Position numbers and translations under genes: made by a program. The notes under the pieces are model-generated. The model saw only the letters and a list, made by a program, of their open reading frames with translations. It was not told the DNA's origin and did no database searches. A stretch of DNA of 64,000 bases from DATARH01 sp963773625 (GTDB lineage Bacteria; Pseudomonadota; Alphaproteobacteria; ATCC43930; CGMCC-115725): the NCBI GenBank assembly GCA_963773625.1, contig CAVZCJ010000013.1:186001-250000 (forward strand), read 5' to 3'. Below are positions 59,207-64,000 of this stretch, piece after piece. The stretch's first letter is position 1. Each line of letters starts with the position of its first letter.

Positions 59207-59372
59207 CGCGGCGTGGTCGGAGCCCTTGACAGGCCCGACTTAGCATTGAAACAGAAGCTGCGAGAAGCAGCCACAGGAGTGGATCGCCGCGAGGCGTATT
59301 CATCTGGCGGCCCCGTCTGACACGGGGTTCCGAGCTAGGAGCGGGCGACTTCTAGCAAGCCGACAAGATCGG

Positions 59373-59399
59373 CACCTGTCGAGACGCTATCGACAGGTG
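59373..59399 (+). promoter_or_regulatory. Hairpin sequestering the ribosome site of the first element gene
   Basis: CACCTGTCGA-GACGCTA-TCGACAGGTG is a perfect 10-bp stem. Its right arm contains AGGTG, the best Shine-Dalgarno candidate for ATG 59404. In the RNA it could hide the site; as DNA it could be an operator. Confidence 0.6.
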
Positions 59400-59403
59400 A
59401 ACC

Positions 59404-59676
59404 ATGTCTCCGCCATCCCCTACCGTACCCGAACCCTTTTTTCTGCCGCTAGCCTCGCCCGCCTGGAAAAGCTACGGCCTTCCTGGCCGGACGACTGCTT
59501 ACGAGCAATCGAGGCTTGGCCTGCTCAACCTCATCAAGTCCCCCACCGGCCGCGTCGGCGTGACCCGCGCCGAGGCGGAACGGTATTTCGCCGACATGTC
59601 CCAGCCGCTGCGCGATTCCAAGCGCGACCACAGCGCGGCGACGGCTGCCAGCGTGGCAGGACGGAGGGTCGCGTAA
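59404..59676 (+). CDS. Small element-encoded protein, probable helix-turn-helix regulator
   Basis: 90 residues. The middle segment TTAYEQSRLGLLNLIKSPTG and RVGVTRAEAERYFAD resembles a winged helix-turn-helix of the excisionase/AlpA-type small DNA-binding proteins, but the match is weak. It is preceded by the hairpin-covered ribosome site and its TAATG overlaps the next gene. It is the first gene of the element operon, a typical place for such a regulator. Confidence 0.6.
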   Translation: MSPPSPTVPEPFFLPLASPAWKSYGLPGRTTAYEQSRLGLLNLIKSPTGRVGVTRAEAERYFADMSQPLRDSKRDHSAATAASVAGRRVA

Positions 59677-60176
59677 TGCCGCGCCTCAACCTGATTGACT
59701 ATGCGCCGTTCGATTACACCCCACCGGCCGAGATTGATGGAATTGCCACAGAGCAAGTTCTGTGGCGCGGTCGGCAGTGGATGGTGACGACAGAGCAAAT
59801 CGTCGCCTACGACAACGAGCATTATTGCTACTGGATCGATCCAAAGGAATTTGAAGTCGCTCCCCACTGGTACAGAAAAGGGGAGTTTTACACCGACATT
59901 GAACATGTCGGATTAAAGCCATGGTGCGACCTGGAGGACTTCATTGCCGCCTGCCTGGTCGGGTTTGCGCTCCATGGCGTGAAGGTTGACAGCACCATCC
60001 TGTGGCAGTCGATCAAAGCGACCCGAGCGGAAAAAGCGCGCGAGGCCGCGAACCTCCGCCAGCGCATCGGGCGGCCGGTTGAGCCCATTGACGCGGACGA
60101 GCTGTTCAAAAGCGGTCACGACCGCGAGGTTCGCAACCCGCCATCATCGCCAACAATCATTGAGGAGGATCGCTAA
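59676..60176 (+). CDS. Element-encoded hypothetical protein
   Basis: 166 residues from ATG 59676, which overlaps the previous stop (TAATG); the longer open frame is the shadow of that gene. It is acidic and aromatic-rich (HYCYWIDPKEFEVAPHWYRK, DLEDFIAACLVGFALHGVKV) with a C-terminal basic helix. There is no signal peptide and no recognised domain. Tight overlap on both sides places it in one operon with the neighbours. Confidence 0.75.
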   Translation: MPRLNLIDYAPFDYTPPAEIDGIATEQVLWRGRQWMVTTEQIVAYDNEHYCYWIDPKEFEVAPHWYRKGEFYTDIEHVGLKPWCDLEDFIAACLVGFALHGVKVDSTILWQSIKATRAEKAREAANLRQRIGRPVEPIDADELFKSGHDREVRNPPSSPTIIEEDR

Positions 60177-60433
60177 TGGGAGCGGTGATCTGTCTTGACG
60201 ACTATCGCCCCGAGCCACCCGTCCTTTTTCGCGATCTCCCCCGCGAGGAGCAGCGGCGGCGGTGGGCTAAGTTGGAAGCGAAGTTAGCGGTTATCTGTGC
60301 GCCGAGGGTGGAGGACGAGTTGACCCGGCTCGCTGCCGCGGCCGGCTATACGCTCATCTTCGAGGCGGACGGTCCAAGCGGCGGCAGCAAGGTAATCCGC
60401 GTGCGCCGGACCCGGCAGCGCATGGCCGCCTAG
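60176..60433 (+). CDS. Element-encoded small protein
   Basis: 85 residues starting MGAVICLDDYRPEPPVLFRD at an ATG that overlaps the previous stop. The middle is a charged helix (REEQRRRWAKLEAKLAVICA) and the end is a basic tail (VIRVRRTRQR). No known family is recognised. Probably a small DNA- or protein-binding accessory factor. Confidence 0.7.
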   Translation: MGAVICLDDYRPEPPVLFRDLPREEQRRRWAKLEAKLAVICAPRVEDELTRLAAAAGYTLIFEADGPSGGSKVIRVRRTRQRMAA

Positions 60434-60729
60434 CGCGTAGTTGAAATTCCTCTCGGGTTAGGTGCCCTCATGCATGGAAACGGTGGTGGACAACCACGGA
60501 TCGTTTCGCATGAGCAAGCCTAATCTGAGAGGATTGACGCGCGAGAGTGCGTGCGCGCGAGCAGCCGGCGCGCGCCTTGCGGGCCGCGCAAGCTATTGCC
60601 ATATCAAGCGCATTGCCCCGAAACGGCAAACGGCGCCACGAAAGCGCCGCTTGCTCGTTTGAATGGGGATTTTGTCCGAGCGGCGTCACCAGCGCCCCCG
60701 GATGCGATCATGTTAGAGGAAGTAACACG
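60434..60729. other. 296-bp gap before the replication gene
   Basis: No clear gene. A short frame (60510-60662) lacks a ribosome site. Small hairpins such as GGCGC-CACGAAA-GCGCC and GTGGT/ACCAC occur. The replication protein has its own ribosome site (GAGGAAGTAA) at the end, so its translation is independent of the small genes. Confidence 0.4.
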
Positions 60730-63144
60730 ATGGATACCTATATGCCCCGGCATGGGGCCGTTGTCAACAGCCGGTTCACGGCTACCGGCTTTCCCGATCA
60801 AACCGCACAAAGCAAACAGCAGCGAGACTTCTCGCTTCCTGAACTGGCGCACGTCATCCGCGATGCGGTCAAGGCGGACAAGTCGCAGCTCCCCTGGCTT
60901 AAGCTCGCCATCTTCGGCGACGAGCGCAGCCCGAACAATTCGCTTCGGCACAACGCCAACGTCGCGGCAACCACCGGCGCCGAAGGCGATTATGATGGCG
61001 GCCCGATCACCTTCGCCGAGGCAGTGGCGCGTGTCCGCGAGGCCAAGGTGCGGGCGATCCTCTACACGACGCCGAGCAACACCGACGAGGCGCCGCACTG
61101 GCGCGTAATCACCCCGAGTTCGATTCCATTGCCACCCGAGCGGCGGGACGGCCTCTGCGACCGCATCAACGGGCTCGTCGGCGGCGGGCTGGCGGGGGAA
61201 AGCTGGACGCTGAGCCAGGCATATTATTTCGGTTCGGTCGAGGGCAAGCCGCCGGTGCAAGTCGAGGTTATCGACGGCGACGACTGCCGGTTCGTCGACC
61301 AAGCCGAGGACGTGGTTGCGATCCCCAAGCCGGGCGGCGTCAAGGGAGTAATCGGCGGTTGCTGGTCGCAGGATGGCGATAGCTTCCGGCGCGGCGATAT
61401 CAGCTTCGTGATCGAGGGCAACCACGTCTTGGTCCAGGTGGGGGACAAAGGCTGGTCCTACTACACGGACACCGAGGAAAAGCTGATCGAGGCGCGGCGC
61501 TACCTTGAAGGGAAGGGCGCCGATCAATGCTTCACGCACGCCTGCATGTTGCGCGACTTCGGGCTCTCCCGCGAGCGTTCGGTGGAGCTGTTGGTGGAGT
61601 GCGGCAACGCCGAGGATCACGCCGAAGATAGGGTGAGCAACGCATGGGGATATGCGCAGAACCCACCCGGCGATAAGACCACGCCGGGGATGTTTGGCTA
61701 TTCCGAAATGTCGCCGGAGGATCAAGCGGTGTTCCTTGCCGAAGCACAGGCGCGCTACGACGCCGAGCACCCGCAGGCGGACACTGTGGAGGGTGCAGCC
61801 GACACCGACGGCCGGGTGATCCTTGGTTCTGACGATGACTTAGCAACACGGTTTGTCAATGTTCACGGCGAGCATATGCGCTACGTCTATGAGGCCGACC
61901 GCTGGTTTAATTTCAATGGGAAGCTTTGGGCGGAAGCCCCCTATCCTGCGGTCTTGGATCAGGTGCGGATTGAAGCCAGGAAGATGGCACTCGCGATCTT
62001 CGCCGCCGAGCCTAACATAGCCATGAGTACACTGCGCGGCTTCACCAGCGCTCAAAAGATTACCTCGGCCGAACGGCTCGCGCGTGGTAAGGGGCGCATC
62101 CTGGCACCAGCGGCGGCGTTTGACGCCGACCTAATGTTGCTCAACGCGGCGGGCAACGCCATTGACCTCGAAAGCGGAATCGCGAGAACCCTGCAACCGG
62201 AAGCGCTGTGCGCGAAGACGGCAGCGACGGCGCCGGGTGGCGATTGCCCACGATGGCGGCTCTTTCTCAAGGAAATCACCGCGGACGATGCAGAGCTACA
62301 GTCCTATTTGCAGCGCGTCGTCGGCTATTGCCTCACGGGTCTTATAAACGAGCACGCGCTGTTCTTTCTGTATGGCACGGGGGCGAACGGCAAGGGCGTC
62401 TTCCTCAACACACTGACGGGTGTCCTCGCTGATTATGCCAAGGTCGCGCCGGCCGATATGCTGGTCGAGAGCAAGAGTGATCGCCATCCGACCGACATGG
62501 CGATGCTGCAAGGCGCGCGGCTTGTCGTCGCGCAGGAGACGAATGAGGGCCGCGCGTGGGATGAGGCCAAGGTCAAAGCACTGACAGGCGGCGATCCGGT
62601 CACGGCGCAATTCATGCGGCAGAACTTCTTCACGTACCAGCCGCAGTTCAAGCTGATGGTAGCGAGCAACCACAAGCCGAAGTTGCGCGCGGTTGACGAG
62701 GCGATGCGGCGGCGGCTGCATATGATCCCGTTCGCAGTGACGATCCCGCCTCAGCAGCGTGACGGCGACTTGCCGGCGAAGCTGCGCGAAGAATGGCCCG
62801 GTATCCTGCAATGGGCAATTGACGGCTGCCGGGAATGGCGAACGCTCGGCAAGCTGGCGCCGCCTGCCGCCGTGGTGAGCCTCAGCGAAAGCTACCTCGC
62901 ATCACAAGACGTGCTGTCGGAGTGGATCGAGGATTATTGCGCCCTCGGGCCAGACGAGTGGGCGAGTACCGAGGCGCTGTTCGATAGCTTCTGCCGGCAT
63001 CCTGCCGCGCAAAGCGGCGAGCGTTTGGGCAAGGTGCAGTTCGGCGATAAGCTGGAAAGCCATGGGTTGACGAGAAAACGGCAGGCCGGCACGGGCCAGC
63101 GGGGGTTCGCCGGTATCGGTCTTTACTCAGAAATGCCATGGTAA
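60730..63144 (+). CDS. PrimPol/SF3-helicase replication protein (P4-type primase)
   Basis: 804 residues from ATG 60730 (GAGGAAGTAACACG precedes it). N-terminal primase-polymerase domain: LRHNANVAATTGAEGDYDGG and AILYTTPSNTDEAPHWRVIT, with the DYD acidic motif, and SQAYYFG. Next come the primase C-terminal helices (ERSVELLVECGNAEDHAEDR) and the D5_N domain (HMRYVYEADRWFNFNGKLW). The SF3 helicase follows with Walker A GTGANGKGVF (about residue 549), Walker B LVVAQETNEG and sensor FKLMVASNHKPK, and MRRRLHMIPFAVTIP. Such fusions start replication of integrated plasmids and phage satellites. The long inverted repeat directly behind the gene is its likely origin. Confidence 0.92.
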   Translation: MDTYMPRHGAVVNSRFTATGFPDQTAQSKQQRDFSLPELAHVIRDAVKADKSQLPWLKLAIFGDERSPNNSLRHNANVAATTGAEGDYDGGPITFAEAVARVREAKVRAILYTTPSNTDEAPHWRVITPSSIPLPPERRDGLCDRINGLVGGGLAGESWTLSQAYYFGSVEGKPPVQVEVIDGDDCRFVDQAEDVVAIPKPGGVKGVIGGCWSQDGDSFRRGDISFVIEGNHVLVQVGDKGWSYYTDTEEKLIEARRYLEGKGADQCFTHACMLRDFGLSRERSVELLVECGNAEDHAEDRVSNAWGYAQNPPGDKTTPGMFGYSEMSPEDQAVFLAEAQARYDAEHPQADTVEGAADTDGRVILGSDDDLATRFVNVHGEHMRYVYEADRWFNFNGKLWAEAPYPAVLDQVRIEARKMALAIFAAEPNIAMSTLRGFTSAQKITSAERLARGKGRILAPAAAFDADLMLLNAAGNAIDLESGIARTLQPEALCAKTAATAPGGDCPRWRLFLKEITADDAELQSYLQRVVGYCLTGLINEHALFFLYGTGANGKGVFLNTLTGVLADYAKVAPADMLVESKSDRHPTDMAMLQGARLVVAQETNEGRAWDEAKVKALTGGDPVTAQFMRQNFFTYQPQFKLMVASNHKPKLRAVDEAMRRRLHMIPFAVTIPPQQRDGDLPAKLREEWPGILQWAIDGCREWRTLGKLAPPAAVVSLSESYLASQDVLSEWIEDYCALGPDEWASTEALFDSFCRHPAAQSGERLGKVQFGDKLESHGLTRKRQAGTGQRGFAGIGLYSEMPW

Positions 63145-63152
63145 AGCGGCGG

Positions 63153-63242
63153 TGTGACGTCTGTGACGTTTATTCCCGTATCACCCGTACGCAAGTCCGA
63201 ACGTATACGGGTGATAAGGGAATAAACGTCACAGACGTCACA
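63153..63242. repeat. Long inverted repeat (37-bp arms), candidate origin or terminator
   Basis: Arms 63153-63189 and 63206-63242 are complementary except for one position, with a 16-nt loop. The outer half of each arm contains two direct copies of ACGTCACAG (or its complement), so the element has both dyad and iteron character. It starts 9 bp after the primase stop. No T-run follows. A cruciform origin loaded by the adjacent PrimPol/helicase is the attractive reading; a bidirectional terminator is the simple one. Confidence 0.8.
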
Positions 63243-63304
63243 GAGACCCCTCTGGCTGGCGACTGTGGCGAGAAAACCATGCCCCGGCCCGCTGCGTGAT
63301 CGCT

Positions 63305-63390
63305 CACTACATCGCCCGCGTAGTGCCATTACAATCCCTGCCGGCTCCCCCCGTCATGCCGCACTACATCCTCCGCGTGGTGCCATTACA
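63305..63390 (+). repeat. Two direct copies of a 29-bp imperfect dyad
   Basis: CACTACATCGCCCGCGTAG at 63305 and CACTACATCCTCCGCGTGG at 63362, each followed by TGCCATTACA. Distance between them 57 bp. Each is a weak dyad (CACTAC/GTAGTG or GTGGTG). They resemble paired binding sites of an element-encoded protein. Confidence 0.6.
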
Positions 63391-63702
63391 TCCGAACGCG
63401 ACCATGCCCCACAATTCGCCGACCAGAATTTGGCCTTCCTGGCCGAGCCTGCCTAACTTTCGACCGTGCCATTTGACGACCCGCAAATTAGGCTCATTCT
63501 AAACTAACCCCTTGGCTGCGCTTGTCGTCGCGATCTGGCCTCGCCGTGTCCGGCCGTAACATTTTGCCTAACCCATAAGGCTCACTTTGTAGGTATTCTA
63601 ATACCCCACATCCGGGGCAGCACGTCTCAACGCGCCTATGACAGTGAATGCGAGGCATTCTCAACAACGAATATGCCTCCGCATATGCGCAACTCTTGGT
63701 TG

Positions 63703-63731
63703 TTTACAATCGCGTGTTCTCGCGGTATCGT
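63703..63731 (+). promoter_or_regulatory. Second sigma-70-type promoter of the element
   Basis: TTTACA (63703-63708), 17-bp spacer, TATCGT (63726-63731). The palindrome CGCATATGCG ends 14 bp before the -35. A gene start with AGGAGG follows at 63756. Confidence 0.6.
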
Positions 63732-63755
63732 GCCCCATCGATCTAGGAGGACACG

Positions 63756-63918
63756 ATGCACGACGAACCGACAGCGATCAGGGACTGGCAGATCAACGCG
63801 CACCTAGCTCTCGTGATCCTCTGCGAAACGCTCGACGCCCGGCCCGACAACGCCGAGGCTCGATCCCGATCTACTCGACGCGCTGCATAAACGTCTCGAC
63901 GATTTCGCCAGTCGCTAA
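63756..63918 (+). CDS. Small acidic protein, apparently frameshifted
   Basis: ATG 63756 after CTAGGAGGACACG, starting HDEPTAIRDWQINAHLALVI and continuing LCETLDARPDNAEA. In the opening frame it stops at 63890 (44 residues), but the next frame reads DPDLLDALHKRLDDFASR to a stop at 63918, which is a more natural ending for an acidic helical protein. A one-base change near 63860 would unite them. No known domain is recognised. It may be an anti-repressor or other small element protein. Confidence 0.6.
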
Positions 63919-64000
63919 CTGGCCTATACCTCGGCCTTATCGTTATACGAGGATGGCAGATGCGTTCAGCCTGGCTTGCGGTCTGCGATAGCGGCCCTCC

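Larger units (their letters stand above)
59079..59403. other. Left border and control region of the mobile element
   Basis: Sequence character changes here to lower GC. It contains a promoter (59178-59206), an operator-like palindrome (59187-59196), and a hairpin (59373-59399) that covers the ribosome site of the first element gene. No att-type duplication was recognised, and no tRNA gene is adjacent. Confidence 0.6.
63243..63755. other. Repeat-rich non-coding stretch of the mobile element
   Basis: About 510 bp with no convincing gene. It contains two copies of a 29-bp repeat (63305 and 63362), short motifs such as GCCTAAC and TAAGGCTCAC repeated several times, the operator-like CGCATATGCG (63680-63689) and a promoter (63703-63731). 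The base composition is lower in GC than the host part. Confidence 0.5.

Noticed and set aside
60547..60729. Upstream in-frame extension of the primase
   Set aside because: It is Arg/Ala-rich, has no ribosome site, and the ATG at 60730 has a good one followed by typical primase sequence.
63638..63991. A 117-codon plus-strand frame at the right edge
   Set aside because: It starts without a ribosome site and overlaps the promoter and the better-supported small gene at 63756 in another frame.
1..64000. CRISPR arrays
   Set aside because: No stretch shows three or more regularly spaced identical repeats with unique spacers; the repeats present are dyads or two-copy elements.

Overview
The window looks like chromosome from a high-G+C alphaproteobacterium with a versatile heterotrophic, soil- or water-type lifestyle. 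Pointers are a phasin with a PhaR-type operator, homospermidine synthase, a hydantoinase/oxoprolinase pair, several acyl-CoA dehydrogenases, a Rieske ring-hydroxylating oxygenase, and dispersed palindromic repeats of the kind common in that class. No rRNA, tRNA or CRISPR array was found, and the genus cannot be fixed from the sequence alone.

Layout. 1-7.4 kb: a cation/proton antiporter cut by the left edge, a frameshifted cystathionine-lyase-type PLP gene, a DUF192 protein, an NRAMP-like transporter overlapping an alpha/beta hydrolase, and two further hydrolases (one frameshifted). 7.4-15.4 kb: a phasin, a D,D-carboxypeptidase with SPOR domain, phosphomannomutase and GalU (sugar nucleotide supply), then a J-domain protein, a VWA protein and a molybdopterin oxidoreductase in one tight minus-strand run. 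15.5-20.7 kb: acyl-CoA dehydrogenase, DUF1330, L-aspartate dehydrogenase, an IS5-family wreck, a DUF4189 protein and GlpD. 20.7-24.5 kb: a complete YehZYXW/OsmF-type osmoprotectant ABC operon, joined by 1-4 bp overlaps, with the YehY-like permease broken by a frameshift. 24.5-30.8 kb: Rieske dioxygenase alpha and beta, a KirBac-type channel, flavin reductase, HpcH/HpaI aldolase and an oligopeptide-type binding protein. 31-34.8 kb: HyuB and HyuA. 34.9-44.1 kb: DUF1653, an NHL-repeat protein, FKBP, CutA, a TauD-type oxygenase bracketed by enoyl-CoA hydratase sequence, an ADP-forming acyl-CoA synthetase and two adjacent acyl-CoA dehydrogenases. 44.1-59.1 kb: a GIY-YIG gene framed by inverted palindromes, an amidohydrolase, small exported proteins, MaoC, phosphoesterase, VOC, Sel1-repeat protein, homospermidine synthase, DsbD/ScsB, SDR, an unrecognised histidine-rich 491-aa protein coupled to an FMN alpha-hydroxyacid oxidase, a D-2-hydroxyacid dehydrogenase and an NTF2-like protein.

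59.1-64 kb is a different kind of DNA: a mobile element (integrated plasmid or phage satellite) running off the right edge. It has its own promoter, three small tightly overlapping genes, an 804-aa PrimPol/SF3-helicase replication protein, a very long near-perfect inverted repeat directly behind it, further repeats, and a second promoter with a small gene. No integrase or right boundary is visible.

The most unusual signals are non-coding: (i) a two-hairpin repeat present twice (45.35 and 57.46 kb), whose stems show compensatory changes and whose apical loop is inverted between copies although the left flank is not; (ii) a GIY-YIG nuclease gene tightly framed by inverted copies of a REP-like palindrome that also covary; (iii) the replication element with its 37-bp-arm inverted repeat and a shared 10-bp operator-like palindrome. 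Separately, at least six genes carry single-base frame breaks whose protein sequence resumes perfectly in the next frame. Assembly or read errors are a serious alternative to real decay for all of them.
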